Shown: positions 9,321 through 17,869, counted from the stretch's first letter. The stretch is 64,000 nt of DNA from Hahellaceae bacterium (GCA_024234575.1 JACKOB010000004.1:496001-560000), one strand, 5' to 3'. The notes: generated by a model from the letters alone, not told the origin. Numbers and translations are program-made.

Positions 9321-9557
9321 AAGTATCCGAGAATAATGGCAAATAACTCAATGACATATGCTTGGCCAAGGGGTAAAATTGCCGCGCTTTATCAGCCTGT
9401 TGTCAAGGTTCTGATAAGCCGCAAAAGAGGCCCTGCTGCGCGATCGAGCAGTTAATTAAGGCCAAAGCAATCGCTCTGCGTTGGATTGGCGCACAGCCGA
9501 AAACAGTGGTTCAAAGAAGAAGCACTGACATTAGGGATAATTAAAAAGGACATGATC

Positions 9558-10061
9558 ATGATAAGCAAAGGTAAAAAACTACCTCTGGTAGAAGTAAATA
9601 AAAAAGGCGAATTGACAATTGATGGCGCCTCATTAGCGTATAAGCCTTGGTCAACCGAACAACTAACCGGCAAGGTTAGGGTGATCAATCACTTCGCAGG
9701 CCGAAGTGCTGCGAAAGAGTTAAATGAGCCGCTAATTACAGCGCTGAAGGCCGCAGAGTTTCCTAAAGATGCCTATCAAACGACCACTATCATCAACCTA
9801 AAAGATTCCATGTGGGGAACGGGCGCATTAGTTGTTGCTAAAGCTGAAGCTGGCAAAAAAGCCTTCCCGTGGTCGAGCGTTGTTATCGATGAAGCTGGAG
9901 CATGTCTGGCGGCCTGGGGGTTAGCGAAAGAAAACTCGGCAGTGAGCGTGGTTGATGAGAACGGTGATGTGCTGTTTTTCAAAGATGGTGCACTAACGAG
10001 TACGGAAATTGCCGCAGTACTTGAGTTAATAGAAACTGCGTTACAGGCCGAATCTGCTTAA
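9558..10061 (+). CDS. YtfJ-like thioredoxin-fold protein
   Basis: A 167-residue protein from the ATG at 9558, with AAGGA seven bases upstream; an ATG at 9552 is too close to this site and an in-frame start at 9486 lacks one. The sequence pattern fits the YtfJ family: GKVRVINHFAGRSAAKE after the first strand, TTTIINLKDSMWGTGALV, then SSVVIDEAGACLAAWGL and a C-terminal helix. It resembles a thioredoxin/peroxiredoxin fold but has no CxxC. Most YtfJ proteins are periplasmic; this one has no signal peptide. The role is unknown. Confidence 0.7.
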   Translation: MISKGKKLPLVEVNKKGELTIDGASLAYKPWSTEQLTGKVRVINHFAGRSAAKELNEPLITALKAAEFPKDAYQTTTIINLKDSMWGTGALVVAKAEAGKKAFPWSSVVIDEAGACLAAWGLAKENSAVSVVDENGDVLFFKDGALTSTEIAAVLELIETALQAESA

Positions 10062-10079
10062 AGGCTCGTAGTTGCTTTT

Positions 10080-10102
10080 GGCACTTGTTATGTGCAAGTG
10101 CC
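10080..10102 (+). terminator. Hairpin after the YtfJ-like gene
   Basis: Eight-base arms GGCACTTG (10080-10087) and CAAGTGCC (10095-10102) with a seven-base loop, 18 bases after the stop codon. No strong U-run follows, so termination is likely but not certain. Confidence 0.45.
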
Positions 10103-10128
10103 ATTGCCCGGCTTTAAATCGGAAGCAT

Positions 10129-10153
10129 AAAAAAAAGGAGGCATACTGCCTCC
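10129..10153 (-). terminator. Rho-independent terminator of nrdJa-nrdJb
   Basis: Read on the minus strand, arms GGAGGCA and TGCCTCC enclose a three-base loop and are followed by a run of eight U (the A-run at 10129-10136). It lies about 120 bases beyond the nrdJb stop and is a textbook intrinsic terminator. Confidence 0.85.
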
Positions 10154-10271
10154 ATAAAGGGCTTGCGAGGGTAGTCAGGTTTTGCAGAAAGAGAAGAAAA
10201 CCTAACTACCAACACTCTTTTGGGGTTATTTTTCCCCGTTACTTTTCGATCGTTCTATCATCTGCGTTAGT

Positions 10272-10958
10272 CTATCCACATTTGCTGTCGCCGCAGTTCA
10301 GGCAGGTTTGGCAGCCGTCCATAATAATGACAGCCTTCGTCGTACATTTTTTGCAGAGCGTAGCGTTGGCCGGGAATGCCTTGTCGTCGTCATTGGCGCT
10401 TGCGTTATTCTTTGCATCGTAAGCCGCGCGTTTTTCCGCTAGAATTCGCTTCGTCAGATCGCTCATTTCTTCGCTTTCGATAAGACCGATTGCTTTCATG
10501 TGTTTTTCAATGACGCAGCCAATTTCGGCGACCAGAGAAGGCATAAAAACACCCCCTTTTTTGTAATAGCCGCCGTTCGGGTCATAAACAGAACTTAATT
10601 CTTCCACCAAAAAAGTAACGTCACCGCCTTTTCTAAATACCGCTGACACGACGCGTGTCAGGGCGATAACCCATTGAAAGTGCTCCATCGACTTGGAGTT
10701 AATGAACACTTCATAAGGGCGTCTAACCTCATGGTCTGTATCTTCATTAAGAATAATATCGTTAATGGTGATGTACATTGCATGTTCAGACACAGGGGGC
10801 TTTATTTTATAGGTTGTACCCAGCAGAAAATCCGGACGCTCAATCGTCTCGTTCATTTCAATAGGGCGATTTAATGCTTCCTTCGCGCTTGCGGCATTCG
10901 TGTCTTCGGCTTTTTTTACGGTGTAGCCGACAATTTTTTTATCAATTTTTATGGCCAT
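10272..10958 (-). CDS. nrdJb: Class II ribonucleotide reductase, C-terminal subunit NrdJb
   Basis: A 228-residue protein equal to the C-terminal portion of adenosylcobalamin-dependent ribonucleotide reductase, encoded as a separate gene as in Pseudomonas aeruginosa. It has the TSCPD-like domain (RPYEVFINSKSMEHFQW, then VSAVFRKGGDVTFLVEEL) and a cysteine-rich tail with CKKC and CQTCLNC plus one more cysteine near the end. The tail probably shuttles reducing power to the active site in NrdJa. It follows nrdJa by about 50 bp, so the two form an operon ending in the terminator at 10129-10153. Confidence 0.9.
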   Translation of the reverse strand: MAIKIDKKIVGYTVKKAEDTNAASAKEALNRPIEMNETIERPDFLLGTTYKIKPPVSEHAMYITINDIILNEDTDHEVRRPYEVFINSKSMEHFQWVIALTRVVSAVFRKGGDVTFLVEELSSVYDPNGGYYKKGGVFMPSLVAEIGCVIEKHMKAIGLIESEEMSDLTKRILAEKRAAYDAKNNASANDDDKAFPANATLCKKCTTKAVIIMDGCQTCLNCGDSKCG

Positions 10959-11011
10959 AACTTGTAACCTTATGCTTAAGTTGGTTCGATGCTTTATCCG
11001 TGTTTAAGGTA

Positions 11012-13153
11012 TTAATACTTTCCGTAGGTACCTTCTTTCAAAGCATCAAACAAATTTGCTGCTGTGTGCGTTTCGCCATCGTATTCAATCTCTTCATTAC
11101 CTTTGACATTGATTTTACTGCCATCATCAAGGGTAAATTCGTAAGTTGTATTTTCCAGGTCTTTTTCTTTTACTAACACGCCTTGAAAGGCGGCTGGGTT
11201 AAAGCGGAAAGTTGTACAACCTTTTAAGCCTTTGTCGTACGCGTACATATAGATATCTTTAAACTCGGCGTAATCAAAGTCTGTGGGTACGTTGGCGGTT
11301 TTTGATATCGAAGAGTCTACCCATATCTGTGCCGCTGCCTGAATATCAACATGTTGCGAAGGAGTCACTTCGTCTGCCGAGATAAAATAGTTTGGCAGTT
11401 GCATGGCGGGGTCTTCGCTGAATGGCATCGCCTGGGGGTTGATCAGGTGTCTATAGGCCAGCAGTTCGTAAGAGAATACATCCAGCTTCTCTTTCGTCTT
11501 TTTGCCTTCTCTAATCACGTTGCGCGAATAATGATGGGCAAAGCTTGGTTCTATACCGTTACTCGCATTGTTGGCCAGAGAAAGAGAAATCGTGCCAGTA
11601 GGGGCGATGGAAGTGTGGTGTGTAAATCTGGCGCCTTTTTCTGCCAGAGCAGCAACTAAGGCTGGCTCTACTTTGGCAATTCTCTGCATATAGCGGGAGT
11701 ACTTGGCGTGTAACACCTTACCTTTAATTTTATCACCGACTTTAATGCCATCCTTTGCCATCTCTGGTCTTTTGGCAAGCATCTCGCCCGTTACGGTAAA
11801 GTCCTGATCCATGATAGGAGCAGGGCCTTTTTCTTCAGCAAGCTTAAGGGCTTCTCTCCAACCTTCCAGCGCCATTTCTTTGTTTACCTGATCGGTAAAA
11901 GAAACAGACTCTGCACTGCCATATGGCATTCTCAGCATGGTAAGGGTCGAGCCCAGGCCGAGTATACCCATGCCATGACGACGTTTTGTCTCGATTTCTT
12001 TGCGTTGTTGCGGTAAAGGCAGGCCATTAATTTCAACAACGTTATCCAGCATGCGTGTAAAAATTGACACGACTTTACGATACTTATCCCAATTAAAACG
12101 GGCGTTGTCCGTAAACGGGTTCTCAACAAAAAACGTCAGGTTTACCGAACCGAGCAGACAGCTTCCGTAAGGGGGTAAAGGCTGCTCACCGCAAGGGTTT
12201 GTTGCCCGTACATTCTCACAGAACCAGTTGTTATTCATTTCATTGACTTTGTCGATCAGGATAAAGCCAGGCTCAGCAAAATCGTATGTGGAAGTCATGA
12301 TGGCATCCCAAATCATACGTGCTTTGACGACATTATAGATACGACAGGCAACTTGCCCTTTGGCGTTAGCCACATAACCGTCTTGTACCGGATATTCGCG
12401 ATAGACGTATTTACTTGTATCGGAAAGGTCAGGTGCGTCCGCTTCAACTTCTTTTAAAGTGACCGGGAAGGAAAGCTTCCAGTCACCGTCATCTTTCACT
12501 GCTTTAATAAAGTCTTCGGTAATCAGCAATGAGAGGTTAAATTGACGCAATCGTCCGTCTTCTCTTTTGGCGCGGATAAAATCAAGAACATCCGGGTGAT
12601 GCACGTCAAAGGTAGCCATCTGAGCACCGCGACGACCACCAGCTGAAGATACGGTGAAGCACATCTTGTCAAATATATCCATGAAAGACAGAGGGCCAGA
12701 TGTCGTTGCACCAGCACCCGCAACATACGCTCCCTTAGGACGTAAGGTAGAGAATTCATAGCCGATGCCACAACCCGCCTTTAGCGTTAGGCCAGCCTCA
12801 TGGTTTTTAAGCAGAATATCATCCATCGAATCAAACACTGTGCCGGAAACAGTACAGTTGATGGTGGATGTTGCTGGTTTGTGATCACCTGCGCCAGCAT
12901 TCGATATGATGCGTCCGGCTGGAATAGCACCGTTCTCTAGTGCCCAGATAAAGTCTTTATAAACGCTTTCTTTAATTTTGCTATCTGACTCGACATCGGC
13001 AAGTGCGCGGGCCACGCGCTGGTAGGTTTCTACAATAGACTTATCTACAGGTTCGCCGTTTTTAGTCTTCAGCTGATACTTGGTGCTCCAGATATCTGTA
13101 GAGGCTGCCTGCATGGGAATAGGTGTTGAAATCTGTTTTACCTTAGCGTTCAT
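11012..13153 (-). CDS. nrdJa: Class II (vitamin B12) ribonucleotide reductase, catalytic subunit NrdJa
   Basis: A 713-residue catalytic subunit that reduces ribonucleotides using an adenosylcobalamin radical, which needs no oxygen. Visible motifs: CTVSGTVFDSMDDI near the N-terminus, GCGIGYEFSTLRP, RRGAQMATF, the active-site segment NPCGEQPLPPYGSCLLGS with its cysteine and glutamate, and PTGTISL. The protein ends after a short domain and nrdJb supplies the rest. The ATG at 13153 is preceded by GAGGG at good spacing; a TTG four codons upstream overlaps that site. The upstream region holds NrdR boxes. Class Ia or III genes are not in this window. Confidence 0.95.
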   Translation of the reverse strand: MNAKVKQISTPIPMQAASTDIWSTKYQLKTKNGEPVDKSIVETYQRVARALADVESDSKIKESVYKDFIWALENGAIPAGRIISNAGAGDHKPATSTINCTVSGTVFDSMDDILLKNHEAGLTLKAGCGIGYEFSTLRPKGAYVAGAGATTSGPLSFMDIFDKMCFTVSSAGGRRGAQMATFDVHHPDVLDFIRAKREDGRLRQFNLSLLITEDFIKAVKDDGDWKLSFPVTLKEVEADAPDLSDTSKYVYREYPVQDGYVANAKGQVACRIYNVVKARMIWDAIMTSTYDFAEPGFILIDKVNEMNNNWFCENVRATNPCGEQPLPPYGSCLLGSVNLTFFVENPFTDNARFNWDKYRKVVSIFTRMLDNVVEINGLPLPQQRKEIETKRRHGMGILGLGSTLTMLRMPYGSAESVSFTDQVNKEMALEGWREALKLAEEKGPAPIMDQDFTVTGEMLAKRPEMAKDGIKVGDKIKGKVLHAKYSRYMQRIAKVEPALVAALAEKGARFTHHTSIAPTGTISLSLANNASNGIEPSFAHHYSRNVIREGKKTKEKLDVFSYELLAYRHLINPQAMPFSEDPAMQLPNYFISADEVTPSQHVDIQAAAQIWVDSSISKTANVPTDFDYAEFKDIYMYAYDKGLKGCTTFRFNPAAFQGVLVKEKDLENTTYEFTLDDGSKINVKGNEEIEYDGETHTAANLFDALKEGTYGKY

Positions 13154-13234
13154 CTTTGCCCTCAAAATTTAAAAGTAATATCCCTGATGCTCCGCTTATG
13201 CTTGCGGGTCATCCAGACTTCCCCCTTTTCTATA

Positions 13235-13250
13235 TCCCTATATATAGTGT
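13235..13250. promoter_or_regulatory. NrdR box, single, proximal to nrdJa
   Basis: The stretch contains CTATATATAGTGT, which matches the NrdR consensus acaCwAtATaTwGtgt at every position of its last 13 bases (14 of 16 overall). It lies 82 bp upstream of the nrdJa ATG, where it could cover a minus-strand -10 region. NrdR is the ATP/dATP-sensing repressor of ribonucleotide reductase genes. No second box is seen 31-32 bp away. Confidence 0.6.
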
Positions 13251-13447
13251 CGTGACTTCGTTATTCCTGTGTCACAGGGAAACGCATTGTGCTACACCAC
13301 TGAGTGGTTTTGTTATTGATGCTTTCCTTTGGCTATCCGGTAGTCTGGCCATTTTCAGGCAAAAGAATACTTCGTGAACAATTTGATCAGCTACTAGACA
13401 GCTGCCACTGTTACGGATAGATGTTTATCTTGGGTTTAGGCTTATAA

Positions 13448-13495
13448 ACACAACTTGTAGTGTTTGTATTGTTGTTTTAGCCCTATATATCGCTA
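13448..13495. promoter_or_regulatory. Tandem NrdR boxes of the nrdJ promoter
   Basis: Box A (13448-13463) is ACACAACTTGTAGTGT, 13 of 16 to the NrdR consensus. Box B (13480-13495) contains CTATATATCG, 9 of 10 in the core. Their starts are 32 bp apart, three helical turns, the spacing seen at known NrdR operators. On the minus strand box A runs into a possible -35 (TTGTGT) with AGATAA 17 bases further, so bound NrdR would block this promoter. It would give nrdJa a leader of about 250 bases. Confidence 0.65.
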
Positions 13496-13664
13496 TCGGG
13501 AGAAAGTATAAACACAATCCGAAAGTTTGTGAAGGAAGAAATACGTCTGAATAGCCAGATTTTTATGCGTTCGCAGAGTTAACGAAAACAAAAACATTTC
13601 AAATCAGATATCTGCGTAACATCAGGTCTGTTTTAAGTGGGAAAAGTTTCCATTCCACGACTAA

Positions 13665-13712
13665 GAGAGCAATCGGTCAAACACTACATATAGTGTTTGA
13701 CCGATTGCTCTC
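13665..13712. repeat. Perfect 22-bp inverted repeat with a NrdR-box centre
   Basis: Arms 13665-13686 and 13691-13712 are perfectly complementary over 22 bp around the tetraloop CATA. The central 16 bases (13681-13696) read ACACTACATATAGTGT, 15 of 16 to the NrdR consensus. No U-run follows on either strand, so it is not a standard terminator. It lies about 510 bp from nrdJa and 320 bp from the plus-strand phospholipase-like gene. It could be an operator, a small mobile palindrome or an RNA hairpin. Confidence 0.8.
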
Positions 13713-14035
13713 CAAGGTCAAATTGAGCAAATTAAATACCTGATATCGTCTATTCATTGCCGCTGAGATGCTTTTAGACGCGATGGGACAGGATTTCGGA
13801 CCTCAGGCTATTTGTCGGACAATTCTTGATTCATGCTTTTAATAAATATGACGCCGTGCACAAACATGTAAATATGTACCACTTTATGTCACCAAATGTG
13901 TACAAATGTTTTGTAATGATGTCGGGGACTGAATAATATCTGGCTGAAACTTGATCAGCTGCATTTTTTTGCTGAGAAGATCCCCTTAAAGCACCAAAAA
14001 TATAACTATAAATTTATCTGGAGAGGAATAGGAAA

Positions 14036-15061
14036 ATGTTTAAAAAGTCAGCCATCGCTTTTAGTACCACCGCGTTATTGACCTTCGCATCAATGGATGC
14101 GGCAGCATGGTCGCAAGAAACGCACAAGCGGATAGTAATTGATGCTGTTCGTTATATGGAGGCAAACCCTGGTACAACGCAATACAACAAGCTGAAAGCT
14201 GTTGCCAATTCAGCGGGCTATTCCATGGCGCAGTTTGCAGATGCTTTGGGGCAGGGTGCTTACGATGTTGATGATTTTGAAGACACCTTTATATGTGGTG
14301 CTGTAAGCGGTGATTGTCAGTATGCGCCGGTATGGAGTTTAGGAGCATCCATCGTTAAATATACCTCTTACTGGCACTTCCAGAATCATACGCAAGGTGG
14401 TGATGAGCATGGTAACGATTTGGGCGGCTATAACTACGACAAGCTGACAGTTTGGGGGGCAATCGACAATATGGCGGCATCCTGGTTGTATGGTGATCAC
14501 CTGGATGATGGTCGCGGCGGCATGACTGGTTGGTGGAGAAGTGAAAGCAGCAAGTACAACAGTTATGGTATTACCGAAGCGAACTATCGCCAGGGTAGTA
14601 CATCTTCCAAAAACATGTATAAAGATTTTGAAAAGGCGCCTTTTCAGCCCATCGATAACCTTGGTCAATACTGGTATCAACAGTTTATGTCTCGCCCAAC
14701 GGTACAAACTTTAGGGTTTGTCTTGCACACGACTGACTTATTACAACCGCATCATACCTGGACGACATCTGACTTAAACCATGCTGGCTGGGAGTCCTGG
14801 GTAAATGACTATTACTACACAGAAAATTTGAATGATCTGTCTAAAGTTGATGCTGCCATGAATGGCTTCACCCCATTAAGTCAGAATGCGACGGATATTC
14901 GTCCATTGTTAACGGAAGGTGGCGCGTTTTCTTACTCGAATGGCGGGATCGTATTAAGCAGTACGGGTCATTACGATCGTTTACAGGTGGCCAATCAAAC
15001 AATTCCTCATGCGATTGCCATGGTCGTTCATATTCTGAACCATGCGGCGAACCGATTTTAA
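14036..15061 (+). CDS. Secreted zinc-dependent phospholipase C / P1 nuclease-like enzyme
   Basis: A 341-residue exported protein. The signal peptide is predicted to be cut after AAA at residue 24, leaving Trp25 as the first mature residue; in the phospholipase C/P1 nuclease superfamily the N-terminal Trp itself binds zinc. Further ligands fit the family: H30 (WSQETH), H114/H118 (YWHFQNH), then H231-x2-D234-x3-P238-x-H240, H249 and E253. The substrate, phospholipid or nucleic acid, cannot be decided. GGAGAGGA precedes the ATG. Two genes downstream encode a foldase-like protein and an anchored helical protein that may help its secretion. Confidence 0.82.
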   Translation: MFKKSAIAFSTTALLTFASMDAAAWSQETHKRIVIDAVRYMEANPGTTQYNKLKAVANSAGYSMAQFADALGQGAYDVDDFEDTFICGAVSGDCQYAPVWSLGASIVKYTSYWHFQNHTQGGDEHGNDLGGYNYDKLTVWGAIDNMAASWLYGDHLDDGRGGMTGWWRSESSKYNSYGITEANYRQGSTSSKNMYKDFEKAPFQPIDNLGQYWYQQFMSRPTVQTLGFVLHTTDLLQPHHTWTTSDLNHAGWESWVNDYYYTENLNDLSKVDAAMNGFTPLSQNATDIRPLLTEGGAFSYSNGGIVLSSTGHYDRLQVANQTIPHAIAMVVHILNHAANRF

Positions 15062-15308
15062 ATCAGAGAGCGCACATGGATGTGCGTATCACCCGATTTA
15101 AAAAAGCAAAGATTAAAAGGTTTTCCATCTGTCTAATGGTTACCTCAAATGAGCCACAGATTTAGTGAGCAGAAGTCCACCCCGTTTTCTAAACTGAGAG
15201 TTACCGTATTCGTTGCTACTAATCTTGTTGTTCATGCAATCAATATGAGCATGACCCAAAATTAGTGCGCCCCGTGATATTACTGCGGGATTACTGAAGG
15301 AGATGGCT

Positions 15309-16664
15309 GTGACATCGATTGTTTTCAGGCTTCCAGTTACCATACTACTGTTAATGTTTTTATCGATTAGCGTTCATGCGAGAGAGGCCGAAGCCTTGGA
15401 GAGCGACACGCTTCTAGCTGAGGTTAACGGGACGTTTATTCCTCACGAAAGTTTTAAATTGCTGTATTCCGTGGTGTCCGGCGGTAAAGGCGCTATGACG
15501 CGGCAACAGCTACTCGAAAGCAGTATTGAAAGCCGAATTCTCGCTCTTTATGGAGAAAGCACATTGGGTAGTGCGGCCTTAAAAGAGACAACGGCAGTTG
15601 GATACCCAGTAGATGTACTATTGAACGATGAGCTGGTCGGTATTCTGCGGTTAAATTTTCAAGATGAAATTAATGCTCATATAGACACCAAATTTCATGG
15701 CAAACTTGAGAATTTGGTCAGTGTGAATCCATCTCTTTCTGATTCGCTTGTACCAGCGCAACAGGGGTTGTTGTTAGATCACCGCTTGGATGACGAATTA
15801 AAAGCCAAATACCAGGACATCTCTGTCGCTACTGTATCCCTTGTGAATGGCGGATCTCGCTCGCTAACCTTGTATGAGCTATTTGAGGCTCAAAACGTAC
15901 AAGGGAAGATTAGTATTCGCAACGCGGATATTCACTTTATTCAGACCCAGGCTGTAATTGCACTGTCTAAAGTCTACTTTACGGATTGGCTGCTAAGCAC
16001 AGGTAAAATCAACGAGGAGTCGTTGAATGGTTTAAATCGGCTTGTCTGGGATAAGCATGTGAAAGGCAAGGTGTTGTTGGCGCACGGCTTAAACAATGAT
16101 ATTCATGACGACAACCAGGTGCTTTCTGAGGCTTATAAAAAAATTACACAGGCTGAGATAGATGATTTCTATGGAAAGAATAAAGAACAATTCTCGAGAA
16201 TTGTCTCGGTCGATGCCAGGCATATTCGTCTTGCTAACGAAAGTGACGCTCGCAGCGTGCAAAAAGCGCTGGGGCAGGGTATGGATTTTTCTGAGGCAGT
16301 AAAGAAATACTCTATCGCAGACGACAAGCATTTAAATCCTCCGGGAAGTCTCGGCCGTATTAGTGGGGATGCAGAAAAAGACTGGCTGCATACAGTCGTA
16401 TTTGCGCTTAATGCTGGTATACCGTCGCGACCGTTTCGTTCTCCGCAAGCAGAGGGGCGTGAAGTGTTTTGGGAAATATTTTTAGTAGATAAAATGGAAA
16501 TGGGCTTTTACCCCGCCGACTCCGAAACCGTGCGCTATGTCGCTGGCAAGGACATTGCCATGCAGAAGCTAAAAGAGAGTTTTCGCAACCTCAGGCAAAG
16601 GCTTTTTGATGCAGCCACTATAAAATTGAATTTTCGCCTGATGAAGTTGTCATCCCAGTCATGA
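15309..16664 (+). CDS. Exported parvulin-type peptidyl-prolyl isomerase (SurA/PpiC-like)
   Basis: A periplasmic folding helper of about 450 residues. A signal peptide ends at SVHA. An N-terminal helical region resembles the SurA/PrsA chaperone part (LLAEVNGTFIPHESFKLLY), and a parvulin domain follows at roughly 290-400 (VDARHIRLANESDARSVQ, AVKKYS, PPGSLGRISGD). AAGGAG at 15297-15302 abuts an ATG at 15303 but is six bases from the GTG at 15309, so the GTG is the better start. The stop overlaps the next ATG by four bases, showing tight coupling. Expected client: the phospholipase-like product upstream. Confidence 0.8.
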   Translation: MTSIVFRLPVTILLLMFLSISVHAREAEALESDTLLAEVNGTFIPHESFKLLYSVVSGGKGAMTRQQLLESSIESRILALYGESTLGSAALKETTAVGYPVDVLLNDELVGILRLNFQDEINAHIDTKFHGKLENLVSVNPSLSDSLVPAQQGLLLDHRLDDELKAKYQDISVATVSLVNGGSRSLTLYELFEAQNVQGKISIRNADIHFIQTQAVIALSKVYFTDWLLSTGKINEESLNGLNRLVWDKHVKGKVLLAHGLNNDIHDDNQVLSEAYKKITQAEIDDFYGKNKEQFSRIVSVDARHIRLANESDARSVQKALGQGMDFSEAVKKYSIADDKHLNPPGSLGRISGDAEKDWLHTVVFALNAGIPSRPFRSPQAEGREVFWEIFLVDKMEMGFYPADSETVRYVAGKDIAMQKLKESFRNLRQRLFDAATIKLNFRLMKLSSQS

Positions 16665-17275
16665 AAAAAGTGATGCTAGCACTGGCGCCGGTTGTTTTGG
16701 TTGTCTTTACGGCAGGCTATTTTGTTGCTAAAAATTTTGACTCACAGCCCAGTAAAAGCGAGCCGCAAACACGCAGTGACGTAAATCCAAAGGTGTTACC
16801 GCCGTCAGAGCCGACAGTGCTTAACCCTGCGAAAGTCCGAAGTCAAACAGTCGATGAAACAAACGAGATTCATGCTGACGAAGAGCCTGTGGTAGAAAAT
16901 TATAGGCTCGACTCCTATGCCATTCAGTCAATGAGTCAGGCGCGACAAGCTGGCGATCCAAGAGCGCCAGTGCTTAGCCCATCATTAGATAGGGTATTGC
17001 CCACAGCAGATGAATTAGCCGATTATGATGCCTATGCCAGCTACGAGCAGCGACAGTCGCAGGCTGTTTATAGGGAATATATTAAGGCCGCGGGCCTGAA
17101 AGCAGATTTTTTGCGAGATATGATTGCGAAGGCTAAGCAAGACGGTCTTTCGGAAGAGCAAATCGCTGAAGGGGAGGAAAAGCTTCGCCGAATTGAAAGT
17201 ATGCGTGAAACGTTGCTTAGGGATAATCCGGATTTGGCGAGAGAGCTTGCAGCAGCCGATGCTTCTGGTGGCTAA
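16661..17275 (+). CDS. Membrane-anchored helical protein of unknown function
   Basis: A 204-residue protein with one N-terminal transmembrane segment (about 4-23, LALAPVVLVVFTAGYFVA), a Pro/Ser-rich linker to about residue 75, and a strongly helical acidic C-terminal half (DELADYDAYASYEQRQ to ETLLRDNPDLARELAA). The topology, inner-membrane anchor, flexible spacer and periplasmic helices, is like that of lipase-specific foldases, but I see no clear homology to them. ATGA overlap with the parvulin gene puts it in the same operon as the secreted phospholipase-like enzyme, suggesting a role in its folding, export or inhibition. Confidence 0.65.
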   Translation: MKKVMLALAPVVLVVFTAGYFVAKNFDSQPSKSEPQTRSDVNPKVLPPSEPTVLNPAKVRSQTVDETNEIHADEEPVVENYRLDSYAIQSMSQARQAGDPRAPVLSPSLDRVLPTADELADYDAYASYEQRQSQAVYREYIKAAGLKADFLRDMIAKAKQDGLSEEQIAEGEEKLRRIESMRETLLRDNPDLARELAAADASGG

Positions 17276-17325
17276 CAAGCTGGTATATATACGGATTGAT
17301 TATTGGCAAAGGATTTTTGCGCCAC

Positions 17326-17357
17326 CTGCCGCAGGGCGCGGCAGTTAAACGTTTTTT
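17326..17357 (+). terminator. Probable terminator of the phospholipase operon
   Basis: Arms CTGCCGC (17326-17332) and GCGGCAG (17338-17344) with a five-base loop; a run of six T begins seven bases later. It sits between this operon and the convergent flgN, where a terminator is expected. Confidence 0.5.
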
Positions 17358-17369
17358 CTGTAGATCGGT

Positions 17370-17843
17370 TTAGGCTGAGGCTATACGATACGCGCATGAG
17401 GCACTGCTTTGTTTTCCCGTCGCGGTATAAAGGCCGGCTTGTGTGTTTTGACCGCGCACAATTTGCATCATTTTATTGACTCTAATCTGTGAATGACTAA
17501 CGACTTTGCCGTTAATGGAGTTAAGAGTTTTACAATCTTGTAGTTTTTGGCGCAGATAAGCCCAGACCCGTTTTAGTGGATCGTTATTAAGTTGCGAGAG
17601 GAAGATGTCAAGCGTCATGCGCTGGGGCTGGTAACCAAGAGCGATCAATATGTCGGTTTTGTGTTTGGCGCGTTGCTCGATGGCTGACAGGAGGGATGTT
17701 TTAATTTTTAAAACATCCTCCATCACTTTGAGGTCTCTGGTGCGAAGCGCTTCATTCTCTTTTTTAAGAACGGCTTCTAATTGTTTGAGGTCTTTATCAT
17801 CTTGTTGCAGGCATTCAATTAATGTTCGTACGGTGATAGTCAT
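17370..17843 (-). CDS. flgN: Flagellar export chaperone FlgN
   Basis: A 157-residue helical protein of the FlgN family, the cytoplasmic chaperone for hook-associated proteins FlgK and FlgL. The LKQLEAVLKKENEALRTRD segment near residues 18-36 is the typical signature, followed by long helices. The last 30 residues (QNTQAGLYTATGKQSSAS) are polar and resemble the flexible tail that holds the cargo-binding part in other FlgN proteins. It follows flgM closely on the minus strand and shares its sigma-28 promoter. Confidence 0.88.
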   Translation of the reverse strand: MTITVRTLIECLQQDDKDLKQLEAVLKKENEALRTRDLKVMEDVLKIKTSLLSAIEQRAKHKTDILIALGYQPQRMTLDIFLSQLNNDPLKRVWAYLRQKLQDCKTLNSINGKVVSHSQIRVNKMMQIVRGQNTQAGLYTATGKQSSASCAYRIASA

Positions 17844-17869
17844 TACCCTGGCCTTTGTCAGAAAACACT

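Larger units (their letters stand above)
13154..14035. other. 880-bp non-coding region upstream of nrdJa
   Basis: No convincing gene is found between nrdJa and the phospholipase-like gene. The region holds four NrdR-box matches (13235, 13448, 13480, 13681), a long perfect inverted repeat (13665-13712) and two small odd-centred palindromes, CCTGTG-T-CACAGG at 13266-13278 and ACCACT-G-AGTGGT at 13296-13308. The last 200 bp are AT-rich with recurring ATGTAC/GTACAAATGT words and presumably carry the promoter of the plus-strand gene, which has GGAGAGGA before its ATG. The rest is unexplained. Confidence 0.6.

Noticed and set aside
13156..13377. 73-codon plus-strand frame upstream of nrdJa
   Set aside because: It runs across a NrdR box and two palindromes, and has no ribosome site or recognisable product.
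13261..13440. Possible cobalamin riboswitch before nrdJa
   Set aside because: On the minus strand a GCCAGACTACCGGATAGCC-like stretch vaguely recalls the B12 box, but the conserved box and the other core elements do not match.
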